A stretch of 64,000 bases of DNA, from assembly GCA_948099385.1 (NCBI GenBank), contig CANUEZ040000014.1, positions 2,790,001-2,854,000 on the forward strand. Reading direction: 5' to 3'. How positions within the stretch are numbered: position 1 is the stretch's first letter; each line of letters starts with the position of its first letter. Below, piece after piece: positions 20,973-31,571 of the stretch. The notes beneath the pieces were generated by a model that was not told where the DNA came from, did no database searches, and saw only the letters and a program-made list of their open reading frames with translations. Position numbers and translations under genes: made by a program. The stretch comes from Fasciola hepatica (Eukaryota; Platyhelminthes; Trematoda; Plagiorchiida; Fasciolidae).

Positions 20973-22500
20973 GCGACATCCATTTTATCAATATTGGCCA
21001 GATTTTCTTCCTGGATCAAGACAACACGTGCGTTAGTTCGGTTGACCAGGTTCAAGAGACATTTGCTGGTCACGAAAGGGATCCGCCCATCTGGCAGGAT
21101 ACGAGTGGGCCTGATAAGCCCCAATGAGCCACAAGCTGCAGAATAAGATATTTTCAGAGTGATACAACGAGGGGCTTTCGCCCGAGAACTCGGGAGGGCG
21201 GAAGAAGATGGACCAATAAACAAAGAAATATCATCTCCAAGAAACGACTTAAAGCATTTAACCCACAAACTCATTGACGGACTGCTGTGGGTGGATGGTA
21301 TGCTGACAAACTCCCACCTGAGCTTCGACACAAAGTACCCTATACTGCTGCCGGCTGGACAAACTGTGGTAGAGCTAATGATCCAACACGTCCACGCCGT
21401 GGAGGGACATGCTTGGGAAAGTCACGTAACAAGCTTCACCCGAAAGCGCCCTTGATTGCTGAGAGGAACGGCAACTGTGAAAAGCGTAATCCGACGTTGT
21501 TTACAATGTATGAGACGCAATGCCTCAGCGGGCAGACAGCACATGGCCCCGCTACCAGAATACAGTTTGACTGCGGGCTGGTGGCCATTAAGTGACACCG
21601 GGTTGGACTATTTCGAGCCCTTGTGGGTCAAGTGTGGAAGGAGGTTGGGAAAACGATATGGGTGTATCATGACGTGCTTGAAATCACTTGCGGTACAACT
21701 GGAAGTTGTACATTGGAAGAAGACCGACTCTTTCCTATGGGTCTTGCAGTGCTTTATCAACCAAAGAGGCGTGCCGGCAGATATGCACTCTGATAATGGG
21801 TCGAACTTTGTGGGCGCTCACCGGGTATTGCAGTGTTGAAACAAAATCATGAACGGGGAGGAAATGCAGGATGGAACCGTGGCCTACGGCATACGATGGC
21901 ATTTCAACCCCCCGCAGGCCAGTCACCGCGGCGGCGTATGGAAACGCATGATCCGGTCCGCCAGGCGGATATTGCAGTCGATCATTGGGCAAAAGCCGCC
22001 CGACGACGAGACTTTGAGCACCGTCATGACTGGGGTCTGCAGAACTCTGAACAACCGCCCGCTGGTCCCAGTAAAGAACGGCGACCCTACCGATCTGGCG
22101 TTCATCCCGATTGACTTATTGTAGTTAAGGTCGAACAAGGGTTTCCTAGGGCCGGCAAACCTTCTTGGGAGCTACCACTACGGATGGAGGCAGGCGAATT
22201 ATCTTGCCAAGGTTTTTTGGAGGCGCTGGCAGCGGGAGTGTCTACCGGCACAGCAGGCTCAACAGAAGCGGCTGGTCAATACAAGACCATTCAAAGTTGG
22301 AGATGTGGTGATGATCAAGAAAAACGCGCACATTTCAGCACCTGGCCTTTGGGAGTGGTTATGGAAACCATCAGAAGCTCTGACGGAATGATAAGAATAG
22401 TGACTGTGAAAACAGCCAAAGGAGGGCTAATTCACGACGCACTCGGTATTAGCCTCTTCGAGAGTGAAGGCGGAGAAGCTGATAACGCTTCAGCTCAGTA
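20973..22500 (+). pseudogene. BEL/Pao integrase, broken
   Basis: After a stop the sequence resumes FLVTKGIRPSGRIRVGLISP (the equivalent of the GGCCG junction site in the right-hand array). It continues with FARELGRAEEDGP, LIDGLLWVDGMLTN, MIQHVHAVEGHAWESHVTS (HHCC His residues), RRCLQCMRRN (C-x2-C), GLDYFEPLWVKC (Asp), DMHSDNGSNFVGAHR (Asp), and, after a stop near 21839, HRGGVWKRMIRSARRI (Glu replaced by Lys). The C-terminal tail DDQEKRAHFSTWPLGVV follows near 22310-22360. In this copy the run before PPQASH has six C residues and keeps frame, unlike the four minus-strand copies at 48-57 kb. Confidence 0.85.
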
Positions 22501-23149
22501 GATTATTCCGCATTCGTCTTCGAGGTGGGTAAAGAAAGCCCCACGTATGGGAGCATTCACGGCACACTGACGTATCGATCCATCATACACCCCGACACAC
22601 ACACACCTACGTTACACACGTTTATACCATCTGATCTCCGTCATACACATTACAGTGCTCACATTCTTTCGTTGACGTTGCCGAAAGTCCTCACCTGATG
22701 TGTGGTGATACTTGTGATTCCATTATACATCCAGACACATACGCACATACCCGATGCTCGATATGTCTCGCAACCCCTATCAAACGTGTGATGGTGTTCG
22801 CAATTTGCTTTCGTTGACGTTACTGAAATGTCTTTTGCATATGTGGAGGTAGGGGCGACTACATCATACACACACGCTCACGCAAGCACATACAGCCAGG
22901 GCAGGACGGCCTTTCCAAGGATGGCATCTATGTGCCCCCTTCACGCCCGCCATCGGTCAGTTGTTCTCGTGGAAGATGTAGAATAGCCTCGCGTCTATGT
23001 GGCCAACGGATTAGGTGCGACCATGCGTAGAACGTTGACGACGAGCATTAGGCGCGCGCACTGACAGCAGGGCCTAGGCAGGTAGGAAGAATTAGTATCT
23101 TTATACCAGACCTTTGAATCTGCTAAGTATTCGAGATTTTGGTGGGAGG
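22501..23149 (+). other. BEL/Pao 3' UTR
   Basis: Non-coding. It holds CA-rich stretches (CACACACACACC near 22596, CATACACACACGC near 22865) and repeated TTTCGTTGACGTT-C-GAAA-GTC motifs near 22670 and 22808. It ends GAGATTTTGGTGGGAGG directly before TGTAAGG of the 3' LTR, a plausible polypurine tract. There is no env-like frame. Confidence 0.7.
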
Positions 23150-23525
23150 TGTAAGGACCGGTCGTGGAAAATCCCCCTAAAACCCTTGCCATTCAGTGTT
23201 TTTCTTAACATCACTCACTTGCTTGCACTACTGACATGTCTTTACGAACTGTTTGTTTCCATGGACCAATTTGTGTTTGTTCGCGCCCAGAGCGCTACTT
23301 TGTCATACCCTTGTTCTGGACCTGCGCGACGCACGTGCTCCTCGCTCGCACGCTGAAATTCGGTTTCTCGTTTGTTCAGTTCTTGTGATCTCATAATTGA
23401 GGATGTATCTGTTTGGTGTCATTGTTCATTCAATAATCTAGTATCGTAGAATATCACGGATAATCGTCTTTTGATTTCGGGATTCGTTGCGAATTTGGCT
23501 ACGCATTGCTTAAACGTGTGTTACA
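23150..23525 (+). repeat. BEL/Pao 3' LTR
   Basis: 376 bp, from TGTAAGGACCGGTCGTGG to AAACGTGTGTTACA. It is much closer to the array LTRs at 47-64 kb than the 5' partner at 17120-17495 is. Confidence 0.88.
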
Positions 23526-25230
23526 ACTTCTGCCCCGGCGGAAACCCACCTGCTTCGTTCGATTGCTGGAGGTTCTGGTAACCAAGAAGAGACTGAGTAG
23601 CACTAAGCAGAAAACCCGCGCTGCGACGTCAATTAGATGGAGCCCCGGGGGCTCTCGCACACTTCCTTGTTCCCTTTCTTAGAAATGAGCAAGAGAATAT
23701 ATGCATCACAGTCCTTTGGAAGTGTCCTTCCTTCCGTATAGATGGGAACAGCAAGTAGAGCCCGTCTATCGGTGATGAAAAACTGGTCCTATGCATTTCT
23801 GATTTTATGCTTTCCACCCCAGCTGCTTTCCTGTTTCTTAAAACATTGACGACCCTGGAGGTTTCCGTCATACCTGGTGACTTGCAAATAACGTCGTATA
23901 CTTCTACACTCGGTGAAGGTGTGGTCGGAAGGTCGGTCGAGAAGCCGGTCAAAATACTTTGCCCAACACTAAATTTTCCCTCTCTGTTAAGGGACGATCT
24001 GGACTGCTGCATCAAGTAAGACGGAGTCAGGCTTGCATTGCCCATTCAAAGCACTCTCAATGGGCCAAAATAACTTGTCAAGGCCACCAGTACCGGAAGC
24101 GGTCTCCGTATTCTCTGCCACTTCCATCCAGTTCCTCTTACGATCGGCCATAGCCTAGTTCGAGGTCTTTTGCTGCAGTATTCGGCTTTCGGTGCCTCCC
24201 ACTAATCGGGCTTCCTAGGGCTTGGCTGATAGTTCCAAGATGGTCTCTTAGATCCAGTCTTTCAGACTTTTCCGGTTCCTCCTAGCTCCTTCCAAGCAAC
24301 CTCCTTCATCATCGACTTGACAAGCTTCCACTGTTATTTCATGGGGGATCCATCCGTTTGCAAGCTATTTACGGTAGCCAGCCGAGCTGCCATAAAGTGT
24401 GAGAGAGCTTTGCGCGTTTCAGTTATTCCCAGGGTTGCTACCTTAATTCGGGTCGTTGATGAGATTTTGAGGAGTGCAGGCAGATGAATTTTGAAGCGCC
24501 CACCTACAAGGGCGTGGTCTGCACCATTTGTGTTTCCCGTTGGTGGGCTGTGGTACTCTAGGCCAGATTCACCAGGTGGTCTCCGTTCTTACAACTTTGG
24601 CCAAGTCCTAACTTTCCTGGAACAAAGCGAATGGACCCATCCGAAGGGCCTGTTCGTGCGTCCAAGTCACCGGCGATGGGGAGTACACCACGGCGTGAAA
24701 CATGATTGGTTGGATCTTGTAATTTGTTGCAGAAGTCACGTTCTGTTGTATTCGCAGCTGCCCTTGTTGATGCACAGATAACGATCACCGGCAGGTCCTG
24801 GGGAGATCCTTTGAAACCTGCTAGATCCAACGTAAAAAATTTGAGTGCTGTCGGCCTTTTCGCCCAAGGCGAATGCCAAGCCATAGTGTCCGGATTTGTG
24901 CTCAGTCCTACTGCGACAGAGCAACTGTATCCACTCCCAAGAACTTACCACACAGAATACCTGGGCAGGGTAGTCAAACTTCCCAAATGCTGGCGTTGCT
25001 TACATGGTAATCAAGTAGTGTTCGCATTGTAATACTGCTCTTACCTACATCTGGTAGCGCCATCACATTCCTAAAGGCCTTGTGTCTGTTCTATAATAGA
25101 TTATTGCATCTCGCTGTCTTGTCACCTCGATTGCTTCGCTTACCAAGGACACGGTAGCATGAAGATAGCGCATAACTTCACAGTCATCCATGGAGAGCCT
25201 CGAGAATAGTGATGCGAAGCCGTGTCCCTA
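23526..25230 (-). pseudogene. Second RTE LINE: endonuclease, linker and RT start
   Basis: Minus strand from about 25040 down. The endonuclease shows SGHYGLAFALGEKADS-like sequence (24951-24736), then DLPVIVICASTRAAANTTER (the ISVYAPT motif), VLPIAGDLDARTG (the VAGDFNARTG motif) and GQSCKNGDHLVNLA. The linker (24350-24045) shows PRKPD, KAEYCSKRPRTRL and RWP-like pieces. The frame 24045-23629 shows SSLNREGKFSVGQSILTGFS (the LLTEKxQIxxRWxEHF equivalent), VYDVICKSPGMTETSRVVNV, NRKAAGVESIKSEMHRT (the KAPGxDGIPAE motif) and LFPSIRKEGHFQRT. The RT then stops at the BEL 3' LTR and resumes below 17120. Confidence 0.78.
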
Positions 25231-25234
25231 ACAG

Positions 25235-25435
25235 CGTTACCAAATTTGAAGAAGGCCACTTAACCGGAAGGCATCGGCCTGATGGACCCCGAAGGTAACT
25301 GAGGTCAGTGTTATTGCTGGAGACTGAATCGTAATGCATATTTTCTCTCTCACTGTAATCGCATTTGTATTGCGCCACTTTTCTTGGACAAATTTCCATT
25401 TTGATCGAATCGTCTTCCTCCTGCTGAGCGTTGCA
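25235..25435 (+). repeat. Gypsy 5' LTR
   Basis: It aligns base for base in length with 29658-29858. Shared blocks are GTTAC-AAATTTGAAGA, TGGACCCCGAAG, GAGACTGAATC, TTGTATTG-GCCACTTTTCTTGGA and CATTTTGATC. It ends GAGCGTTGCA. The TG start has mutated to CG. Confidence 0.85.
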
Positions 25436-25437
25436 AC

Positions 25438-25457
25438 TGGTGCCGCGACCAGAGGGG
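25438..25457 (+). promoter_or_regulatory. Gypsy primer-binding site candidate
   Basis: TGGTGCCGCGACCAGAGGGG begins two bases after the LTR end, the usual position and TGG start of a tRNA-complementary primer site. I cannot name the tRNA with confidence. Confidence 0.55.
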
Positions 25458-25590
25458 GACGATGTTGAAGAAGCCAATAAGGTCATCTGGTGTGGAGGAG
25501 GCAAAAGACAGTTCGTCACAGAGGTGCAGGTCGGCGGAAGTGCCTTTGGAAGAAGTCACGCGAGACCTGGCGGAGGGCAGAATTTAGGAA

Positions 25591-26170
25591 ATGCAACAGA
25601 TACCGACTCCAAGTGCTCCCAAAATGTTTACCGTTGGTGGCGATCATAACAGATGGGAGAGCCAGGTACGGCGATATATTAGGCGGTTTAATAGCGACCA
25701 ACAAACTGATGTTATTATGAGCCTCTTAGTTGGAGAGGCCCATGACGTCGTCGAAGAGTCAGACGTGTTCAAAGACTGTGATTGTGATCTCGTTTTCAAA
25801 CGTATTCGGAAGTTGCTGGACGCTCCAGGTCACCCGGTAGAGTATCGAGATCAGCTGCATCAGGGACAACAGCTCCCAGGGGAAAATATGCGGTCTTTTG
25901 TTCGGGAGCTAAAGCATTTGGCAAAGCAAGGATATCCCGAGGATGATAAGGCTTAACAAGAACGGCACGTTTTGGATGGCTTTGTTGAAGGCGTGTCCAA
26001 TAAGTCGGTAAATAGAACCCTGTTGAGAGGAAAGTTTACAGAAATGCCAGAGGCAACAGCGGCAGCGAAAGAAAAAGAAAGAATGGAGAAAGTGATATCT
26101 AAGTCGACCACGGATCAGGAGTGCTTGGCAGTCCAACGGCAACGGGCCCACGCATCAAGGAGATCATAGT
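25591..26170 (+). pseudogene. Gypsy Gag
   Basis: The frame 25591-25956 reads MQQIPTPSAPKMFTVGGDHN, then RWESQVRRYIRRFNSDQQTD, LLVGEAHDVVEE and MRSFVRELKHLAKQGYPEDD, the helical pattern of Ty3/Gypsy capsids (W...R.....F..D....R..L...L.G.A...). A stop at 25954-25956 is followed in the same sense by VLDGFVEGVSNKSVNRTLLR and a Lys/Glu-rich tail to about 26168. I do not see an intact CCHC knuckle; the downstream 26170-26300 region where it would lie is degraded. Confidence 0.7.
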
Positions 26171-26245
26171 ATCAGGGACTGAAAACCAACAGAAGCTGGA
26201 GGGGCCGCCGAGCTAACTATTGGTCTACCTTCAACTATCTGGGAT

Positions 26246-26942
26246 TTGGTACACGTGGCCAGTATGGCGGGGTGCGCACCGGCCGGCGGTAAAATCACTG
26301 AAACAGTAGCGGAAGGCATTCAGGCATCGGACTCGAGGCAGTCACTGTCGCAACCAGGTGAGTCTATCACACCGGTTGTGTCTTTACTCGCCAACTGTTC
26401 TGATACTTTTTCAATCCTGATTCGAGTTAACGATGCCGAGCTATCTGCTTTAGTTGATACTGGAGCCATTCGCAGCCTTATCAGGGTGGCTGCAATACCC
26501 CACCTGGTTACAGTGAATCTGGAACCTTGCGAGTTTTCACTGACTGGTGTAAACGGTGTGGTAAATGAACGCCGTGGGAGGTGCATCGTTCTTGGCAGAA
26601 CTTGGAGGGCTAGTGAAGTTGCGGCCGTTTGTCTTTTTTTGTGACACCTCCTATGACGCGATTTTAGGGAAGCACATCTTGCAGAACTTCGAGTGCATCA
26701 CAGATGTTCCACGAAAGAGACTCTATTTTGGTTACCAAACGAAGGAGAGCGGAGAGTTGGGTCGCAGAATGTTAGACGTCCATTCTATTGGGTTTTCTGA
26801 GAGCATTTGCAGGGGGTGGTTCCAAGAACTAATGGAAAGTAATGAATCCAATGAGAGGAATGAAGGGCTTTATAAAATCTTTATCAAATTTACCGACCTG
26901 TTCATGCGAGATGGCGAAAAGTTAAGAGATAAACGTGATTAA
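26246..26942 (+). pseudogene. Gypsy aspartic protease and spacer to RT
   Basis: The frame 26246-26644 carries LSALVDTGAIRSLIRVAAIP, a retropepsin active site (DTG) with its usual hydrophobic flank. The chain then changes frame near 26570 and continues with VKLRPFVFFCDTSYDAILGKHILQ (the flap-to-C-terminal ILG-x-D/H-x-L motif), CITDVPRKRLYFG, and a Glu/Asn-rich spacer that ends at a stop at 26940-26942. The catalytic Asp is kept but the frame shift would prevent a full-length enzyme. Confidence 0.78.
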
Positions 26943-27720
26943 GCGTTCTATCGACACAGGGGATGCTGAACCGATTAAGTTGCTACCAGAAGAATACCAG
27001 TGCAATACCAGGCAGTAGTACACCAAATGGTGAAGGAAGTGCTGAAAAATGAGGTTATACAACCGTCCCACTCGGCATGGGCGTCGGCGGTAGTGCTGGT
27101 AAGAAAGAAAGACGGCAAGCTGTACGTAGATTACCGCCGGTTAAACGTAATCACTAAGAAGGACTCGTACACTCTACCAGTGATGGAAGATTTGTTTGAT
27201 GCCTTGGGAGGTGGGCGGTATTTTGCCACACTCGATCTATCCTCGGGGCATTAGCAAGTAAAGACTGAGCCCGGGGATAGAGAAAAGGCGGCTTTTGCTA
27301 TTCCATCGGGTTTTTACGAGTTCCAGACCATGCCATTTGGACTGATTAATGCTCCCACCAAATTTCAAATGTTATTGAACCACGTGATAGAAGGATTAAT
27401 TCCATCCGAATTCCTTGTTTATATCGATGACCTGCTGATCCATGGGAAGACGGTGAAAGAACACCTTACGAATTTAGAGTTTTGGTTAGAGCCGATCAGG
27501 GAGGCGGGGTTAAAATCGAACCCCATCCAAGTGTCAGTTTTTCCAGAGAGAAGTCAGCTTCTTGGGTCATGTATTTTCCCACCATGGAATAAAAACTGAT
27601 TCTAGCAAAATGGATCAGGTCCTGAATTGGCCAACGCCCCGTTCCGTTCCCGAAGTACGAAGCTTCTTGGGCCTTACCTCCTATTAACGCTGGTTTATAA
27701 GGGATTTCGCCGCGCATGCA
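26943..27720 (+). pseudogene. Gypsy reverse transcriptase
   Basis: QYQAVVHQMVKEVLKNEVIQ, SHSAWASAVVLVRKKDGKLY and VDYRRLNVITKKDSYTLP are the first RT blocks (27000-27190). LFDALGGGRYFATLDLSSGH follows, where the catalytic Asp of FxTLDL is kept and a stop comes after GH. Next are KAAFAIPSGFYEFQTMPFGL and INAPTKFQMLLN. The palm box reads EFLVYIDDLLIHGKTVKEHL, so YxDD is intact. The C-terminal part shows ERSQLLGSCIFPPW before stops near 27599. About three in-frame stops plus frame changes disable it. Confidence 0.85.
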
Positions 27721-27804
27721 TCACCGCTAAAAGACCCCCTGCATAAAAATAGTAATTTCGCCTGGGATGACCAGTGTGATAAAGCTTTCCCATATTTACG
27801 TTCC

Positions 27805-28260
27805 GTGCTGCCTTCATCGCCGGTTCTAGTGTTGCCAGACTTGTCCACGTGCGCGGGAAAATTTATCCTAGATACGGATGCAAGTGACGGCGCTGTAGGT
27901 ACGGCATTGCCTCAAGTAGGCGCAGATAGCTACGAACACGTAATAGCTTTCGGCGGCAAAATGTTGTCAAGTAGAGAAAAGGACTACTGTACTACGCGGA
28001 GGGAAATTCTGGCTCTAGTGACTTTTGTTAAGAGATACCGACATTACCTAATTGGTCGCCTATTCCAAGTTCGCACCGACCATCGGTCGCTGTTGTGGTT
28101 GCATAACTTCAAGGACCCACAGGTACGGATCGCTCGATAGCAGGAGCAGTTACAAGAGTTCGATTACGCTTCCGGGCATCGACCAGGTAAGCTCCATGAG
28201 AACGCTGATGCCCTGTCTAGACGACCTGTGAGAGACCATGGGAAGTGTCCGTCCTGCATC
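27805..28260 (+). pseudogene. Gypsy RNase H
   Basis: PSSPVLVLPDLSTCAGKFIL and DTDASDGAVGTALPQ carry the first catalytic Asp. EKDYCTTRREILALVTFVKR carries the Glu. LIGRLFQVRTDHRSLLWLHN carries the TDH Asp. After a stop at 28138 come LQEFDYASGHRPGKLHENAD and ALSRRPVRDHGKCPSC, the H..G..N..ADALSR end of the domain. Motif order and residues match Ty3/Gypsy RNase H. Confidence 0.82.
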
Positions 28261-28499
28261 ATCAGTTGTGTGGCACGGATCAGTCTCTGTGTGGATACCA
28301 ATGGGGAATGGATCGCGATGCAGTCAAGCGATACGGACATCGCGTTCACATATGAAAAAGTTACAGCTGGAGGCACGAAGCCAACACGCTAAGAAATAGC
28401 AGGTTTCAGTCTGTAGATGAAACATTTAGGGAGCCTCTGGGACTTCTTGAAGATGGCAGATGGCATATTGGTTCTCTAATATGGACCAAACTATCCGGT

Positions 28500-29590
28500 C
28501 AAAATCATCGTTCCTCGGGAATTGATACGAAAAGTCTTGGCAACGCTACAAGCAGAGCTAGGTCATGTTGGCGTCAGTAAGTTGGGACATACTACTAGAC
28601 GGCGGTTCTGGTGGCCACATCAGCGTAGAGATATCCTCGACTTTTGCAGGACGTGTGAGGGATGCGGCAGCCTCGAAGATCCTTCAACCAAACATCCTGT
28701 CCCTCTTCAGCCAGTGGTCGTTGGTTTTCCTAACGAGATGGTAGGAATGGACATCGTTGGACCATTACCGATGACACGTGCAGGCAACAAATACATCCTA
28801 GTATTGGTCGACTACTTTATTAAGTGGTGTGAAGCTGTCCCCCTCGGCACGATTGACGCTCGCACGGTGGCCAACGCTATTTTCGGTTGTCGGGTTTACC
28901 ACCAAGGTGCAACCTGCCAGATGCATTCCGACAAGGTGTCGAATTTCAAGAGCACGCTTATTGCTGAGCTATACGGGTCAGTTAAAAACCCGCACCTCAT
29001 CGTACCACCCAAAAGGAAACGGGCTGGCATAAAGTACCAGTCGGGCACTCATTACTTTATTGAGAGCTTTCTTAGAAGGGAATGGCGACTGGGACAAGAA
29101 GCTGCCGAAGCGCATGTTAGCTTACCGTAGCTGATCAAACACCAGTTTTGTTATGGGCCGGTCGAGAGATCCGACCAACAATGGATGTTCGTCTACCCAT
29201 CACCAATAACCTTCCTACCACGGTAAAGGAGTATGTGAGAGGGCTACGGGATTCTATTAGGCGTGGAGAGGAGCTGGCATGCACATAACTAAAATCAGCT
29301 CAGATCCGTTAGAAGGAGTATTACGGCAACAGGGAATTTGGCACCTGGCTGCAACCAAATGATCTGGTATGGCTTCATAACACTGTCCCTACAGGTGGTG
29401 TGCCAGCAAAGCTGTCAAGACAATGGAAAGGGCCTTTTTTGGTTGAAAAGATCTCGTCAAATTGCACCTGCGTAGTTCGTGATGCGTCGCACCCTGGTCA
29501 GCTATGGTTTGTCGTTCACTTTAATAAGTTCAAACCCTGTGAGAGCACAATTCCTCCAGAGAGCGGTATAAAGCCGCCAGTATAGTAAGA
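28500..29590 (+). pseudogene. Gypsy integrase with GPY/F module
   Basis: The frame 28522-29130 starts with the zinc-binding domain: H(x)4H-type ELGHVGVSKLGHTTRRRFWW, then DILDFCRTCEGC (C-x2-C). EMVGMDIVGPLPMTRAGNKY contains the first catalytic Asp. MHSDKVSNFKSTLIAELYG is the second (the SDxG motif with G lost). The catalytic Glu region is scrambled near 29030. After several stops a GPY/F-type module reads LSRQWKGPFLVEKISSNCTC and VVHFNKFKPCE (29400-29540). The gap 28261-28500 holds degraded linker. Confidence 0.82.
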
Positions 29591-29657
29591 ACTGGAAGTT
29601 CCTCCAGAAGAGGAGAGCTGTGGCTCCTGGGGCGGAGCCGACTGAGGGAGATTACAG

Positions 29658-29858
29658 TGTTACGAAATTTGAAGACGGTCTCTTAACCCGAAGACATCGA
29701 CCTGGTGGACCCCGAAGATGACTAATGTCAGTGCTATTGCTTGAGACTGAATCTTAGTGTATATTTCTTCTCTTACTGTAATCTCGTTTGTATTGTGCCA
29801 CTTTTCTTGGATAAAATTCCATTTTGATCAAACAGCCTTCTTCCTCCTGAGCGTTCCA
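29658..29858 (+). repeat. Gypsy 3' LTR
   Basis: It starts TGTTACGAAATTTG after GAGGGAGATTACAG (polypurine-like) and ends CTGAGCGTTCCA. It is 201 bp, the same length as the 5' copy. Confidence 0.87.
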
Positions 29859-29989
29859 CGTCTTTCTCGGTAGTTCCAGTGGTTCTTGAAATTTTTAGAA
29901 CACACAGCTCTTCCCCCCATTTAAGCCAGTGTTTGTCTGTACTGATTCGATCCTGAATAATGTAAACTTCCACACTGTTGATATAACCA
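29859..29989 (-). other. Short flank, possibly RTE linker
   Basis: Minus-strand VEVYIIQDRISTDKHWLKWG vaguely resembles the I..RW.EHF linker of RTE proteins, which would make it part of the element interrupted by the Gypsy insertion. The similarity is weak. Confidence 0.25.
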
Positions 29990-31365
29990 CATAAATAGGG
30001 GCCCCACCCTGAAACGGGAAACTACAGACCTGTTAGTCTAACCTGCTTTCTATGGAAAGTGTTAGAGAAGACCATCCTGGAGCAAGTCTGCGAGCACCTA
30101 CTACAGAATTCTGTGCTTTGCCCAGCTCAGCATGGATTTCTAAAAAAACAGGTCGTGCTTGACCAATCTCCTCAGCTTCCTAGACGAAGTCACTCAAGAG
30201 TGGATAAAGATAAACAGGTGTAAATGTGTAACCCTGACTTTGGCAAGGCATCTGACTCGGTAGATCATCGGCTTCTACTAATCAAACTGAGGCACTTTGG
30301 TATAAATTGGCAGATTCAAGAGCAGTAAAGGACTTCCTCACCGGTAGAACCTTCCATATTAGAGTGGGTGAAAATAACTCTAAAGTAGAAAAAGTCACCA
30401 GTGGAGTTCCGCAGTGTTCCGTATCAGACCCACTTCTGTTTCATCTGCATAGTGATGATTACGCCTCGGTCCTACGGTCCCCAAGCTTCTGCTTTGCAGA
30501 TGAAGAGAAGCCCTTGGGAGCCCAGGGTAGAGAGTTGTTTAGCCGTTCTTAACCGGACACAGAAGTGGGATTTACCTCTCAGTGCTGGGAAGAGCCAAGT
30601 GTTGTCACGGACGGCGACAAGCCTGACAGTTTCACATGACCAGGGCCCATTTACTATACAGGCAGTAAACAGGTGAAAGACCTTGGAATTTTGGTGACTT
30701 CTCATCTTAAGTGGTCGGTTCACTGTGCAGCAGCTGCAAAAAGGGTACGCGGTGAGCTCTTTAGATTGAGATCAGCCTTTTTGTGCGGGCAGTCAGGGGT
30801 TTTCATGCCAGTATACATGTCTATATTTTAGACCTCCCTCAGAAAACTGTGTTCAGGCATGGTCACCCTTCTACAAAATGGATGCTACCTGTTTGGAGAG
30901 AGTGAAACGCCTTGCTACGCGCATGAGTGGAGATCAGAGGGGAAAACATATGAGCAGAGGCTTTAGGACCTCAGAATTTTCTCTATGGAAAGGAGGAGTC
31001 TGTAAAGGGATCTCATACAGACATTTAGAATACTCAAAGACTTTTCTGGGCTTATACCAAAGAGCCTATTCTATATGGCAACAGACTCCAGAACAAGAGG
31101 TCATGAGAAGAAGCTGGCGAAAGTTCAATATGGGCAGATAGCTAGATCTCACTTCTTTATCAACAGGGTGGCTTACTACTGGAATAGATTGCTGGAAGAA
31201 GTAATAGAACTGGGGACCATCCATGCTTTCAAGGAGGCCCTAGATCGTGAACGGAATGAAAACTTTTCTGACAGTGGCTTTGGAGCATGTTGCTAGACAG
31301 ACGGATGTGATGTGCTTACCTATTGAAAGCTTCCATTTGCTACATAATGACTTATTGAAAGCTCA
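29990..31365 (+). pseudogene. CR1-type LINE, RT to 3' end
   Basis: 5'-truncated. It begins ETGNYRPVSLTCFLWKVLEK (the NYRPVSLT motif) and CPAQHGFLKKQ (the QHGF motif). It continues with DSVDHRLLLIKLRHFGIN and DFLTGRTFHIRVGENNSKVEKVTSGVPQCSVSDPLLF, where the SGVPQGSVLGP box carries G to C and L to S changes. FCFADEEKPLG stands for the YADD box, now FADE. WDLPLSAGKSQ, VKDLGILVTSHLKWS, and a C-terminus with RGHEKKLAKVQYGQ and YWNRLLEEVIE complete the order. The 3' end carries two copies of TATTGAAAGCT at 31321 and 31353. Confidence 0.82.
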
Positions 31366-31571
31366 CTGTGCATACTGACTCTCGCAGTTGAGGTGCGATG
31401 AGGTTTTACGCTTCCCTTCCATTTTTAGAGGGGGTTCAAAGAAATAAATTGTACAGTGGTGGGTGCGTACCTAGTGTGCATACCATCGAGGGGATTCTAG
31501 AAGCCCGATTGGCCGTAGCCATTATCTGTCCTGTGCAAACTGAACTAATCTAGAACGAGACAACTTGCCTC
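31366..31571 (+). other. 5' leader of the following CR1/Jockey-type LINE
   Basis: GATTGGCCGTAGCCA...GTCCTGTGCAAACTGAACTAA at 31507-31548 is closely similar to 43713-43755, which also precedes a LINE ORF1. The shared position argues for a conserved LINE 5' UTR or internal promoter. The GATTGG word is an inverted CCAAT. Confidence 0.5.

Larger units (their letters stand above)
17120..23525 (+). mobile_element. BEL/Pao element with both LTRs, inserted in an RTE LINE
   Basis: A 6.4-kb plus-strand LTR element: LTR 17120-17495, gag, protease, RT, RNase H, integrase, a 3' UTR of about 650 bp, LTR 23150-23525. The two LTRs differ at many sites, so it is an old insertion. All frames are broken. It interrupts a minus-strand RTE LINE whose RT reads on from 23.5-24.0 kb to below 17.1 kb. 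I do not see a clean target duplication (left flank TGACC, right flank ACTTC). Confidence 0.88.
25235..29858 (+). mobile_element. Ty3/Gypsy element with 201-bp LTRs
   Basis: 4.62 kb on the plus strand: LTR 25235-25435, primer site, gag, protease, RT, RNase H, integrase with GPY/F tail, LTR 29658-29858. The order protease-RT-RNase H-integrase and the HHCC/GPY-F signatures place it in Ty3/Gypsy. The LTRs are equal in length but diverged, and all frames have stops. No clear target duplication is visible (left flank ACAG, right flank CGTC). Confidence 0.9.

Noticed and set aside
17120..23525. Target duplication for the plus-strand BEL element
   Set aside because: Left flank TGACC and right flank ACTTC do not match, and the 5' LTR edge is eroded.
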